64,000 nucleotides of DNA from Strongylocentrotus droebachiensis (GCA_035222895.1 JAVYIG010002733.1:62001-126000); one strand, 5' to 3'. Counted from the first letter of the stretch, positions 34,501 through 39,715 are shown. The notes: generated by a model not told the origin, from the letters alone. Numbers and translations: made by a program.

Positions 34501-37026
34501 CGCTATACAAGAACCCACTATTATTATTATTATTATTATTATTATTTTATATAAGGTGTTCCCATGAAGAAAAGCTTATGTGACAACAACTTATTACATG
34601 TACATCTTGAAGTGATGTAAGAACATTTTCTGGAAGACTGTATCTGATTACATATGTTGACGAAAGTAAGGATTGATCTTTTGTGTTGCGTATCACACAG
34701 AGTCAAATCCCTTGATCCTAACATACTACCTTGTACCTTCGACAATACGAGTTTAACCTTCCAAAGAAAATATGGGGTGATTTCATTTGATTTAATCCGT
34801 GTGGTGTAACAAATTTGAAACGTTGAATATTAAGAGGCGTGCACATACCTTGACGGGATAACCCATATTATGGAAGCTCACGGTTAGCTTTTTGGTAGAC
34901 AATAAACATGATATACAGTAGGCTTGCGGATGCACTATGTGAGAGAGAGAGGGAGGATTGAGGAGTCCTGAATTTGGGAAGGAAAATTTATCGTGTGAAT
35001 GACGACTGGATTAGCATAGGCTACATGAATGTGTTAGGCTTACATAAAGCATGACCAACGAATTCGAATGACTTTTGTATCTCCTCTGTGCAGAAGCACA
35101 TTTCAAATTGGTAGAATGGTGGTCATCACCGGGGTCTCGAACCGATTCGAGTTCGGCGAGCACGGGCAGCTGGTCCATATCGCCGACGTGTACGAACACC
35201 CCGACTTCTACTTCAGCGGGTACTACTTGCTGTACGACGTCGCCTTGGTCAAGCTCAGAGAACCATTGACCATGACGGACTATGTTAGACCGATTTGCCT
35301 GCCGGACAGCGGTTTCGAATTGGGACCGGGGACGTATCTGACATCGACAGGGTTTGGTGAAACCGGCGCAGGTAATTTGTTGATTTATATTGTTGTTAAG
35401 GAAAGAAAATATTAAGTCAGTCATGAAGAGTTTTATCTTCCTTTCCTTACGTTTACTTACTTCCGTGACCCCTTAGAACTCGAAAAAAGGAAACCCCTTC
35501 CATTTTCTTGACGTTTGATCTATGAAATACTGTGCCGTTTCATCAGGCAATGACTCTGTGGCCCCAGAATGTGGTTATCAATATCCGTCTATCATATACA
35601 CGACTTACACAATGTTTCGCATACAAAGTACACATTGGATACTTTTAAAAAGTTCAGTTCAATAGCTGCAGCTGCTTCCTATAAACCAAGAAACAATGGG
35701 ACACAATTCATTTGGCACAAATCACTTTGTTTGGCTCGGTGAAACACCAAGTTTAAAGGAATTCTCCCCTCTTTATGAATTAATTAAAGATGTGTTTTCT
35801 TGATGCGCTTGAAAAACAATATGTTTCGAAAGTGATGTAAATAAACTTTAAATATGGCTTTAAACATAATATCTACCCGTTTCTTTCGCGATGAAATAAT
35901 AATATTACAAATGCACCACACTCACACACACACACACACGCGCGCGCATACTTGCAACAACAGAAATGTTTATATTAATAATTGGATAATTATCAAAATC
36001 AAACTTTCTTTGTCATGGTGCAGGAACCATATCTACTCTTTTAATGGAGACTCGGCTTCCGGTCATTCCTTCAGAGGTGTGCGTTAGATGGACAAAACAT
36101 ACACTAGAAGACGTGTCAAAGGTCATATGTGTGGGATACGAGACTGGAGTGCAGGGACCATGTTATGTAAGTATGACAGTGAAACCGGTATATCAAGACC
36201 ACTTCGATCACTTAAGGGAGACAAGTAAAGCGTTTTTTTTTTTTACATCGGAAGGTAGACTTTCTGAAACAGCCGCTTCCTATCGAAAAACACGTTTTAT
36301 AATTTTTTACTCTGGTCTAATTCTAAATCATTAAAAAGTGAGAAGTTAGTACTATTAGTAGAGCCACTGCAACCAGGACTTATTACTATAAGAACCTGTT
36401 GACGCAACCAAAACGCAAACTTTATTTATTGCTGGGACTTGTCTTACAAAGATTTGTGAGTGATTTGAATCGATCGCAACTTAGAGACTAATACCAGTCG
36501 TAACTCTGTACATAGTACACAATAGATCATGGAGAAGGGAGTGTGTACGTTTTACTATTATTCATTTTTTTCGATAGAAGGATCAATTTGGATCGAGCTC
36601 GAATCTTATTCCACCAATGTTGAATTCGGAGACGACCATTTACAATAGATCCTGGGTTAGAAAAAAAAAAGTTATTTCATGTACTAGGGTGACAAAAGGG
36701 TCGATTGATAAAAACATCGCGTATGTAATCTCTTTATGTTTGTTGTTGTTGTTTTTTTTTCTTTTTCTGTTTGTCTTTTTGTCTTTCTCTGTATCTGTCT
36801 CTATCTGTTTCTTAACTCCGTTTCATATTCACGTTCCTGCTCCTGTCTTCGTCTCGTGTTACAGGGAGATTCCGGTGGCCCGCTGGTGGTCGAGAAGGAC
36901 GGGTCGTGGTACATCGTCGGTATCGTTTCGGGTGGGGCCGAGTGCGGCGCCCCCTACAGTCCAAACTTTTACACCCGTGTGACCGAGCTCGTCGAGTGGA
37001 TCGATGACGTCATCAATTTACGATAG
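1876..37026 (+). CDS. Mosaic serine protease, SEA-CUB-LDLa(x10)-trypsin (24 exons, 5' partial)
   Basis: This is the span of the whole gene; exons are listed separately. The joined exons encode about 898 residues ending at a TAG stop at 37024-37026. Domain order is a linker, a SEA domain, an acidic linker, one CUB domain, ten LDLa modules and a C-terminal S1 peptidase. His57 (TAAHC), Asp102 (YDVAL) and Ser195 (GDSGGP) are all present, so it should be catalytic. By family analogy (matriptase, enteropeptidase, corin) it is probably a type II transmembrane protease acting at the cell surface, with the anchor upstream of the window. Every junction from 16366 to 32374 is phase 1. A polybasic stretch precedes the catalytic chain. 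Residue 189 is Gly, so trypsin-like Lys/Arg specificity is doubtful. One intron carries a LINE. The orthologue name is unknown. Confidence 0.85.
2102..2142. repeat. (TC)n microsatellite
   Basis: Nearly perfect CT dinucleotide run about 190 bp downstream of the candidate linker exon. Confidence 0.95.
2820..3172. repeat. Two-copy tandem duplication (~175 bp unit)
   Basis: 2820-2999 and 3000-3172 share the same succession of phrases (CCAAATATAGACCCAT, TTGTTTGTACGATTTAA, TGTATGTCTTTT, AGCCTACGT) with scattered substitutions. This is a direct, partly diverged duplication. Confidence 0.85.
3354..3570. repeat. CT-rich low-complexity tract
   Basis: About 215 bp that is nearly all C and T on the coding strand of the protease gene, ahead of the first SEA exon. 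Confidence 0.9.
3833..3945 (+). CDS. Protease exon: SEA domain, part 1
   Basis: The acceptor TTTTTTGCACAG follows a pyrimidine run and the donor is GTAAGA. In frame it reads [20 protein letters not shown] followed by [10 protein letters not shown]. This is the N-terminal strand and helix of a SEA domain, with the typical N-F-T..L....S.EY..L spacing and two N-glycosylation sequons (NFT, NES). Starts in phase 1 and ends in phase 0. Confidence 0.85.
3946..5273. other. Intron with poly-G run and telomere-like words
   Basis: Contains a G17 run near 3990-4006 and degenerate telomeric CCCTAA words at 4640-4746. A CAGGCGCGGATCCAGG motif followed by a G run starts at 5191 and resembles one end of the hAT-like MITE family seen at 13139. 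No exon is supported. Confidence 0.6.
4640..4746. repeat. Degenerate interstitial telomere-like (CCCTAA)n
   Basis: Clusters of ACCCTAACCCTAACCC and AACCCTAACC interspersed with diverged words over about 100 bp. A short interstitial telomeric-type tract, not an array end. Confidence 0.7.
5274..11657. repeat. Higher-order tandem array, ~2.24 kb unit with nested ~500 bp subrepeats
   Basis: The junction phrase GCGCCTGCGGTCAGATGAACAT recurs near 5730, 7964 and 10203, giving unit lengths of about 2234 and 2239 bp. A partial unit lies to the left (tail from about 5274) and a partial third unit runs to about 11657. Inside each full unit, a subrepeat beginning TTTTTAAAGTTTTTAATTTAGG occurs three times, at roughly 6118, 6649, 7163 and 8349, 8879, 9409, each about 500-530 bp and the last truncated. 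Copies are nearly identical, differing mostly in homopolymer length. The array lies in the large SEA-domain intron of the protease. Its 82-codon open frames lack ATG starts and show no domain. Confidence 0.9.
10722..11637. mobile_element. 916-bp non-autonomous TIR element with TA target duplication
   Basis: Begins CACTGTAAAAAATAAT and ends with its 16-bp inverted complement ATTATTTTTTACAGTG, flanked by TA on each side. The surrounding repeat reads CTCCTATGTGTC without an insert in sister copies (for example near 6247, 8477, 9007), so the empty site shows precise TA duplication. No transposase frame is seen inside. TA duplication suggests mobilisation by a Tc1/mariner-type or similar transposase. 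Confidence 0.9.
11658..13138. other. Intron segment dominated by polypyrimidine minisatellite
   Basis: 11658-11864 is unremarkable. 11865-12760 is the polypyrimidine tract listed separately. 12761-13138 is AT-rich with TTC and ATT triplets. No exon is seen. Confidence 0.6.
11865..12760. repeat. Polypyrimidine / poly-C / poly-G minisatellite
   Basis: Diverged repeats of roughly 130-180 bp. Each has a C run, a word such as GTTGGCGGGAAAATTGCAAC or GCGGGGGGGGCCAAGGCC, then 60-100 bp of TTTCTTTCC. Two copies carry GGATCCGCGCCTG, the same terminal motif as the MITE at 13139. Long open frames on both strands are composition artefacts. Confidence 0.85.
13139..13431. mobile_element. hAT-like MITE, 293 bp, 8-bp target duplication
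   Basis: The left terminus CAGGCGCGTACGCAGG and right terminus CCTGCGTACACGCCTG are inverted repeats. The 8 bp on either side (ATCATTAT and ACCATTAT) match at 7 of 8 positions. An 8-bp duplication with CAGG-type termini fits hAT elements. Internal sequence is G-run-rich and non-coding. Confidence 0.75.
13437..13570. mobile_element. Foldback MITE with TATACAGTAGG termini
   Basis: TATACAGTAGGCTTGCAGGTG at the left is mirrored by CCGCAATCCTACTGTATA at the right. The arms extend about 55 bp through GAGAGAG/CTCTCTC. One arm recurs alone at 34914-34972, so it is a dispersed family. Confidence 0.75.
13916..13983 (+). CDS. Protease exon: SEA domain, part 2
   Basis: A 68-nt exon too short for ORF calling. 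The acceptor is TTTCAATGTATAG and the donor GTAAGA. It reads [20 protein letters not shown] then GF, exactly the central SEA helix that must lie between parts 1 and 3. It starts in phase 0 and ends in phase 2, so CG joins G of the next exon to give Arg. Contains sequon NAT. Confidence 0.85.
13984..14663. other. Intron, nothing recognised
   Basis: AT-rich spacer of 680 bp between SEA exons; no repeat or RNA signature noticed. Confidence 0.6.
14664..14790 (+). CDS. Protease exon: SEA domain, part 3 (GSVIV site)
   Basis: Reads [19 protein letters not shown] and continues to [13 protein letters not shown] corresponds to the SEA autoproteolysis motif G|SVVV, with cleavage expected between Gly and Ser. 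Acceptor CGTTTTCAG, donor GTACGT; enters in phase 2 and ends in phase 0. Confidence 0.88.
14791..16287. other. Intron
   Basis: 1.5 kb with a C14/A19 run pair at 14920-14953 and a G run plus C-rich stretch at 16062-16200. No exon seen. Confidence 0.6.
16288..16366 (+). CDS. Protease exon: SEA domain, part 4
   Basis: Reads [20 protein letters not shown] then SLIIHE, the final beta strand of SEA (G..id.nSl.v.e pattern). Acceptor ATTTTGACAG, donor GTAGGT. Phase 0 in, phase 1 out. Confidence 0.8.
16415..16672. repeat. (GGA)n purine tract
   Basis: About 255 bp of GGAGGAGGA/GAAGGA immediately downstream of the SEA part-4 donor. All purines are on the coding strand. A mirror-symmetric tract of this kind can form triplex DNA. 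Confidence 0.95.
16972..17001 (+). CDS. Protease exon: acidic linker
   Basis: A 30-nt phase 1-1 exon reading [10 protein letters not shown] between TGTATTTAG and GTGAGA. Splicing at the alternative downstream ACAG (16982) would put a stop in this phase, so the upstream AG is chosen. Confidence 0.6.
17002..17874. other. Intron, nothing recognised
   Basis: AT-rich spacer without a recognisable repeat or RNA gene. Confidence 0.6.
17875..17907 (+). CDS. Protease exon: linker / start of CUB
   Basis: A 33-nt phase 1-1 exon reading [11 protein letters not shown], with acceptor CTCTCGTTAG and donor GTGAGT. The Cys may be the first cysteine of the CUB domain. Confidence 0.6.
18260..18412 (+). CDS. 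Protease exon: CUB domain, first half
   Basis: Reads [20 protein letters not shown] and then a segment ending [13 protein letters not shown]. This matches the CUB pattern I.SP.YP....I.I.F..F.LE. Acceptor TCCATTTAG, donor GTAAGA, phase 1-1. Fewer cysteines than a canonical four-cysteine CUB. The antisense frame over it is a shadow. Confidence 0.85.
18413..18972. other. Intron part upstream of the LINE
   Basis: Short direct duplication CATATCGCAATTTACATA near 18587-18620, then about 350 bp of mixed sequence without a recognised feature. Confidence 0.5.
18973..19008 (+). ncRNA. 7SL RNA 5'-end-like fragment (retro-derived?)
   Basis: The word GTGGCGTGCGCCTGTAATCC and its surroundings strongly resemble the first ~36 nt of metazoan 7SL RNA (GCCGGGCG..GTGGCG.G.GCCTGTA.TCC.AGCTA), in the correct 5'-to-3' order and on the same strand as the LINE that starts about 30 bp later. 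No full 7SL follows, so it is a fragment. Recognition is from memory of the vertebrate sequence. Confidence 0.5.
19037..19305 (+). pseudogene. LINE ORF1 C-terminal fragment
   Basis: About 88 residues including [20 protein letters not shown] and [12 protein letters not shown]. This matches the C-terminal domain of ORF1 proteins from CR1/Jockey-like LINEs (v.INE.LT....L...A...K..........G.I.vk). The rest of ORF1 has been lost by 5' truncation. Confidence 0.75.
19358..22318 (+). CDS. LINE ORF2: apurinic endonuclease plus reverse transcriptase (986 aa, intact)
   Basis: A single uninterrupted frame. The N-terminal APE-type endonuclease shows N38 (NIRSL), E68 (LSEVW), the GDFN motif at 172-175, LIDHIYTN near 214 and S234-D-V-T-D238-H239. 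The reverse transcriptase shows [28 protein letters not shown] from about residue 680, and FADD at 711-714 with both catalytic aspartates. The C-terminal region (about 860-986) ends in the conserved YNTR...P..KT..G..S....G..LWN.LP..I pattern of CR1/L2-group elements. The length is normal and no frameshift was found, so the enzyme may be active or only recently inactive. This is a mobile-element gene, not part of the host protease. Confidence 0.95.
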   Translation: MEDNELNLCLSSHKLTPVNFDDVLQTKTENAFSLTHVNIRSLNRNIENLKLLYECSIKSKFDIICLSEVWSVPDTSILGIQGYTLEVKCRNHTLRGGGVGAYIHSSLKYRLLGNFEVAHAESLWLEVVINEKKIIIGVIYRKPNTDIHEFQDSLLSIVHDLKLDKSQCVLTGDFNINLLGDEMAADNFLTSMQCIGMHQLINFPTRVTQHGFSLIDHIYTNMNVPSIHAGIIESDVTDHFPIFTIFKSNIQFKKKSCRGKLMSRSYKNYDVTKFHAELANITWESVYAADDADLAYSRFCEIMTKVCDEHAPVVAQHGKRRKNEPKKPWITKAIMNSIKKKHTMYSQVLATNHNPVYLTTYKKYRNMLTTIIRNSKRNYYSRIFVENKGDTSKTWKTVNEILSGGNNSFKPTVVDKLCVNDTGTNETLCNEQDIANAFNDFFVNVGPNLANAIPNTNRNTEKVLDDGVDKSFFWKPVTETEVNNHLIALNVKKASGYDNMPIKLIKDAVHYVTSPLTFIFNLSFTSGKFPDAFKIAKVTPVYKKGPKDEAGNYRPISVLPVLGKVFEKIVNNRLLDFLEKNHVLYEHQYGFRKKYSTKLSMINLVNTLRNSMDEGRITLGIFVDFKKAFDTINHDILYSKLSHYGIRGIALQWFKDYFYRRFQFVQYGNVTSPMLPLTCGVPQGSVLGPTLFLLYINDMPFATRYFNFRLFADDSNLFHTFPEGQKEIDMTEVNTNLQIVSDWCNANKLTINLQKTSYMLIRNQRRQINVQGQLAISEAEIIEVDSLLFVGIKIDKHLTWKPHIQMVNKCIRQKVGILFRLRHFVPRNILVLLYKTFIQPHISYGIEVWGSTYKSHLNCILYTQKMAIRTITFSHFMSRSAPLFYELKILDINKFYELSLCTFMYDLVHNNLPHCLTDYCDKIEHRYNTRKREKGHLRIPLYKTTQGKFSVTCVGTRLWNELPDEIKNKGSRNTFRKHLNDYLMNK
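22870..23064 (+). CDS. Protease exon: CUB domain, second half
   Basis: Reads [20 protein letters not shown], then [20 protein letters not shown] and on to [16 protein letters not shown]. It follows the CUB C-terminal pattern (G..ltG..lP..i.S.g..l.i......G...G.F.A.i). Acceptor TTCTTACAG, donor GTATAA, phase 1-1. Joined to the first half it gives a CUB of normal length. Confidence 0.88.
23065..23724. other. Intron with CT-rich tract
   Basis: Mostly pyrimidine (23336-23625: CTCTCT and CCCCTT runs on the coding strand), leading into the LDLa-1 acceptor. Confidence 0.8.
23725..23844 (+). CDS. Protease exon: LDLa module 1
   Basis: Reads [20 protein letters not shown] and ends [11 protein letters not shown]. 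Six cysteines, calcium-site GTDE. Phase 1-1, acceptor TCTTTCAG. Confidence 0.92.
23845..24323. other. Intron, nothing recognised
   Basis: AT-rich spacer without a recognised repeat. Confidence 0.6.
24324..24431 (+). CDS. Protease exon: LDLa module 2
   Basis: Reads [20 protein letters not shown] and ends GCSDDEAYC; six cysteines. Phase 1-1. The donor GTGCGT is followed at once by a (TC)n tract at 24440-24496. Confidence 0.92.
24440..24496. repeat. (TC)n microsatellite at a 5' splice site
   Basis: CT dinucleotides beginning 8 bp inside the intron after LDLa module 2. Confidence 0.9.
24739..24834 (+). CDS. Protease exon: LDLa module 3 (four cysteines)
   Basis: Reads [20 protein letters not shown] and ends [11 protein letters not shown]. 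By alignment with sister modules the first and third cysteines are missing (C3 is Asn). These two pair with each other in LDLa folds, so one whole disulfide is lost. Sequon NIT sits at the C3 position. Phase 1-1. Confidence 0.88.
24835..25329. other. Intron with CT-rich 3' half
   Basis: 25125-25322 is CT-rich and runs directly into the LDLa-4 acceptor. Confidence 0.7.
25330..25440 (+). CDS. Protease exon: LDLa module 4
   Basis: Reads [20 protein letters not shown] and ends [10 protein letters not shown]; six cysteines. Phase 1-1, acceptor CTACATAG, donor GTAAGT. Confidence 0.92.
25441..26758. other. Intron carrying a GC-rich foldback element
   Basis: Apart from the inverted-repeat element at 25991-26623 (listed separately) I recognise nothing. 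Confidence 0.7.
25991..26623. mobile_element. GC-rich inverted-repeat element
   Basis: The terminus ATGCCTGTATTACATTTG is mirrored by CAAATGTAATCCAGGCAT with one mismatch in 18. The 630-bp interior is strikingly GC- and CpG-rich against AT-rich flanks. It is packed with short words CGTAG, CGTACGG, GCACGG and their complements, so it can fold on itself. No clear target duplication or transposase. Confidence 0.7.
26759..26869 (+). CDS. Protease exon: LDLa module 5
   Basis: Reads [20 protein letters not shown] and ends [10 protein letters not shown]; six cysteines with canonical NSDE calcium site. Phase 1-1. Confidence 0.93.
26870..27559. other. Intron, AT-rich
   Basis: Contains TTTA/TTCA-type low complexity at about 27300-27540; no exon. 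Confidence 0.6.
27560..27667 (+). CDS. Protease exon: LDLa module 6
   Basis: Reads [20 protein letters not shown] and ends [10 protein letters not shown]; six cysteines. Phase 1-1, acceptor CTGATACAG. Confidence 0.92.
28228..28350 (+). CDS. Protease exon: LDLa module 7
   Basis: Reads [20 protein letters not shown] and ends [14 protein letters not shown]; six cysteines. A second in-phase AG nine bases upstream could add three residues (PPP instead of P). Phase 1-1. The donor is followed directly by a trinucleotide microsatellite. Confidence 0.92.
28356..28660. repeat. ATA/CTA/CTG trinucleotide microsatellite
   Basis: ATAATAATA then ACTACTACT with CTGCTG and TTCTTC interruptions, then ATAATA again. 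It starts within about 10 bp of the LDLa-7 donor. Confidence 0.95.
28845..28961 (+). CDS. Protease exon: LDLa module 8
   Basis: Reads [20 protein letters not shown], continues to [10 protein letters not shown] and ends DQVEPE; six cysteines with a short first loop. Phase selects the donor at 28962 over an internal CAGGTAGAG. Confidence 0.92.
29771..30488. mobile_element. Possible MITE bounded by G-run / CCATTATGG blocks
   Basis: The left GGGGGGGGCCATTATGGCCC and right GGGGGGCCATAATGGGCCCC blocks are inverted copies of a near-palindrome about 690 bp apart. The interior is non-coding with an A19 run near 29881. Target duplication not resolved. Confidence 0.4.
30112..30182. repeat. Three-copy minisatellite
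   Basis: About 25-bp units AACAATAACATACATAAGTT plus an A run, repeated three times, the last diverged. Confidence 0.85.
30936..31058 (+). CDS. Protease exon: LDLa module 9
   Basis: Reads [20 protein letters not shown], continues to [10 protein letters not shown] and ends TENAT; six cysteines. Phase 1-1, acceptor TCTCATAG. Confidence 0.92.
31059..31635. other. Intron with weak inverted repeats
   Basis: Phrases such as CAACAGCCCACGAGACCGAT near 31119 reappear inverted near 31340-31385 (CATGGGCTGTTG). Possibly a decayed foldback element. Confidence 0.4.
31636..31725 (+). CDS. Protease exon: LDLa module 10 (four cysteines)
   Basis: Reads [20 protein letters not shown] and ends [10 protein letters not shown]. 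Compared with module 9 the third cysteine is Phe and the first is absent, again removing the C1-C3 disulfide and shortening the exon to 90 nt. Phase 1-1. It immediately precedes the protease domain. Confidence 0.88.
31726..32278. other. Intron, nothing recognised
   Basis: AT-rich spacer without a recognised repeat. Confidence 0.6.
32279..32374 (+). CDS. Protease exon: activation peptide and start of catalytic chain
   Basis: Reads [20 protein letters not shown] then [12 protein letters not shown]. The Cys probably bridges to Cys122 (RPICLP in a later exon), tethering the propeptide. PWQ aligns with chymotrypsin numbering 28-30, which places the mature N-terminus at Met16-Leu-Ala-Gly after a run of four Arg. 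The usual IVGG is replaced by MLAG and the cleavage site is furin-like. Phase 1 in, phase 1 out. Confidence 0.9.
32375..34245. other. Intron with a foldback element
   Basis: Holds the inverted-repeat element at 32551-32822, poly-A and TATA low complexity, and (TG)n at about 33944-33978. No exon. Confidence 0.6.
32551..32822. mobile_element. Foldback MITE, 272 bp
   Basis: The left arm CGCAGCGCGTGCTAGGGTAC is mirrored by GTACCCTAGCGCCCGCTGCG. The inverted homology extends about 100 bp inward through GTCGACGCCCCCACAAAA. TA flanks both ends, consistent with a TA duplication. Confidence 0.75.
34246..34324 (+). CDS. Protease exon: catalytic His57
   Basis: Reads [20 protein letters not shown] then ITAAHC, with Cys42-Cys58 and His57 of S1 peptidases. 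Phase 1 in, phase 2 out; donor GTAAGT. Confidence 0.95.
34325..35093. other. Intron with small repeats
   Basis: (AAT)n at 34441-34465 and (ATT)n at 34518-34545 face each other around a short non-coding core. A solo arm of the TATACAGTAGG MITE lies at 34914-34972. Confidence 0.7.
34914..34972. repeat. Solo arm of the TATACAGTAGG MITE family
   Basis: Carries TATACAGTAGGCTTGC, then GAGAGAGA and GGATTGAGGAGTCCTGAA, matching the left half of the element at 13437. Confidence 0.7.
35094..35371 (+). CDS. Protease exon: catalytic Asp102
   Basis: Large exon reading [20 protein letters not shown], then [10 protein letters not shown] and [14 protein letters not shown] with Asp102, and RPICLP with Cys122. 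It ends [12 protein letters not shown], equivalent to the GWG140s loop, but Cys136 is not present and Trp141 is Phe. GC content is higher than in its flanks. Phase 2 in, phase 1 out. Confidence 0.95.
35372..36023. other. Intron, (CA)n near its 3' end
   Basis: AT-rich spacer with a CACACACA/CGCGCG run at about 35919-35947. Confidence 0.7.
36024..36166 (+). CDS. Protease exon: S1 loop segment to Cys191
   Basis: Reads [20 protein letters not shown], then [15 protein letters not shown]. Cys168-Cys182 pair present. Position 189 is Gly and 190 is Pro immediately before Cys191, instead of Asp189-Ser190 of trypsin-like enzymes. Phase 1 in, phase 0 out. Confidence 0.93.
36167..36864. other. Intron, T-rich toward its 3' end
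   Basis: No feature other than T/CT-rich sequence at about 36740-36810. Confidence 0.6.
36865..37026 (+). CDS. Protease last exon: catalytic Ser195 and C-terminus
   Basis: Reads [20 protein letters not shown], then [19 protein letters not shown] and ends [11 protein letters not shown] followed by TAG. Ser195 and Cys220 are present. Cys201 is Val, matching the absent Cys136. Trp215 is Gly and Gly226 is Asn, so the substrate pocket is atypical. Starts in phase 0. Confidence 0.95.
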   Translation, partial: GDSGGPLVVEKDGSWYIVGIVSGGAECGAPYSPNFYTRVTELVEWIDDVINLR

Positions 37027-39309
37027 CACTGTGTTCATCAAATGGAGATACTCTATGGTTATTCGAGGATTCGCCCTACGTGCCCCTGAAAAAAGTTTGT
37101 GAATTGTTTTAAATCTTGTTCGTTTTTGCGTGCAAGAGTAAAAATAGTTCAGTGCCCGGGTAGGTGTTTGACCCAATGGGGCCAAAGATGTTAGGTCGAG
37201 GAAATATTTCCAACAAGAAGAAAATGTGGCTTCAAAAGAATAGTATTTTCCTACAAACTGTAGGTTAAAAATTCAAACACTGCCAACGGAAGCTTTTAAT
37301 GCAGCGTTGTCATTTCCCCCTCCCCCTTAATGCTTTGAGGAATATACAGCGCCACTACAATGGACAATGGAATAATACTAGCATATTTTATCTATTTTTG
37401 TCTATTTCATATTTTTATCTCGAGAGGTAGCATCGCTTTCCACAGGGGTCATTAACATGATGTATACCTTCAATAATTATATAACCAAAAGGTTTAAGAA
37501 TGGAATTACAGAAATAATTATTATTCTTTATACTAGATAATGAATTGAGACGACTACGAATAATCTATCAGAATAAATGGAAATTCAAATCTTTGTTTGA
37601 AAAAAATAAAACAAAACATTAACAAAAGTAATTCAGTAATCTGACAGCCACTGGTTGAAGACAACAACATCACGACAAATGAGTTCTTGAGAAGAAATCT
37701 AATAAACAAAATATTAATTTTAAATAGCGCCTTTTCCTTGCAGTGACATCGAAAAGGTCCATTTCGATATGTCTGCTTTGAGTAGAATAAAAAATATCGT
37801 CAAAAATATTCGAAGTCAAATCGCAGAGTGGGGCAAAGAAATTAGTAACTGTTTTCTCATATCTTTATTATTATTATGTTGAAGTATTAAACAATCCATG
37901 TATTACAATGATTCAGTCCTGGGCTGAGGTAAAATGCAAAATCCTAGTTCTCGACGAATATTTTCAGCTGATCTCATGTTTGTTGCCATTATTACATGAC
38001 GGAACTGTCAAGAAATAAAAATGGACTTCAGCATTAGCTTAAAAGACCAGTCATGTATATACAGTACTTTTTGAACAGTTTATCGCGACCATTCCAATAA
38101 TATGTTTGTCGGTTATGGGGTGTATATGACATGCGAATCTTTGCCCATTTACCACTTTCAATTCAAACTATTTTGCTACTTTTATTTTCTTTTTTTTGGT
38201 AGTAAAATCACTGTATTTATTTTAAAAGTATATTTTACTTACAATTTTTCTCAGTTCCATGTTTAAACATTGTGAAAGGGTAATCAAGATTTGATGAATT
38301 ATATGACGATCTATATAACCTGCATTACTTTATAACAATGTATATTTGGTAGCACATGTACAGGAAGCAACTTCATATGCAGTGCTGCTGTAATATATTA
38401 AGTAAGTTATACCTTATGCATGGGGGAATACACGTATATGTTTTGGTAATGATCATTGTACGAATATAAAATGAATGAAGGCGATGTTATATTTCTGCTA
38501 AATAAATTTTGCTCAAATCTTACATGAAAAAATCAATCAAGAAAGTTGAACTAGTAAAAGCAAAGTTTGTTCAATCTGTATTTATATGTTTCATAATATT
38601 TTATTTCATTTCATTTATTCATGAAATAATTTATTTATCTATTTATTTGTAATTTTTCTCTTGGGTGGGGGGAAGGGGGCAATTAATTTCGGCTTCTTTA
38701 AAAAAAAAAACGAATCTTATCATGTACTATTGGCAACAATTTTCGTTTCCAGAAATCGAAGTATGTCGATTTGAGACAATGAGCGATTACAGGTGTTATG
38801 GGTTTAAAAATGCTTTATACGACCTATTCTGTAGATGTGTCCTCCGTACCCTACTGATATACCAGTTATTTATGCCGTATATTTATGTTCGTAAAACTTC
38901 TATTTATCAAAATCAATACTACCCAATGAAAGAGCCTTTGAGTACTTTTTCATTCGAATATACTAAATTATTGTGAAGTTTATATTAATGATTACCCAGC
39001 GAATATAGCTGTAAAAGTAATATTCTCTCATTTAGTATAATACTTATTTTGTTTACTACGTGTAGTGTATGCTACCTTTTTATGATGTATTTTGTTTTGA
39101 TTACCTCTCTAGTGATGTGACGTCACATCGTCATGAGTTAAGTACTATGTAATATAAATATATTGTGTATATATTAATGCTGTTTAATGAAATTAAAAAT
39201 TATCTCATGAATTCATATTACTGACTGATCGAGAATTATTGAAATTCATCCTTACTTGCTATTAGTTCATTTATTTCTATAAATATGTTTATAATACTCT
39301 TCCGTTCGT

Positions 39310-39715
39310 CATGTCATTCCTTTCCATACTCACTTCTCTCTCCCTCACTTTCCCTTTCACCTCTCTCACTCACACCCACATTCACACACACGCACACAAA
39401 CTGTTCAGTGTTGAATACATATGTCTCTCATCTTCCTAAGACTGAACATATATCTCTCCCCCCATTATCCCCCCTTCTCATTATTTCCCAGTCTCTCTCA
39501 CTCTCTCTATCTCAAACGCACACACACACACACGCACACACTCACGCACACATATACGCGGACAAATGGTCAGTTTTTAATCCTCCCTCCCGAAGATCCT
39601 TCCTTACTCTCACTCCCCAGTATATGACTCTCTCTCTCTCTCTCTCTCTCACATACCCCTCCCCTCCTTTCTCTTTCAGTCTCATTTTGTCCGTCTCTTT
39701 TTCTCTATCTGTTTA
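39310..39715. repeat. CT/CA low-complexity tract
   Basis: CTCTCTCAC and ACACACACGCACAC alternate for about 400 bp. Confidence 0.85.
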
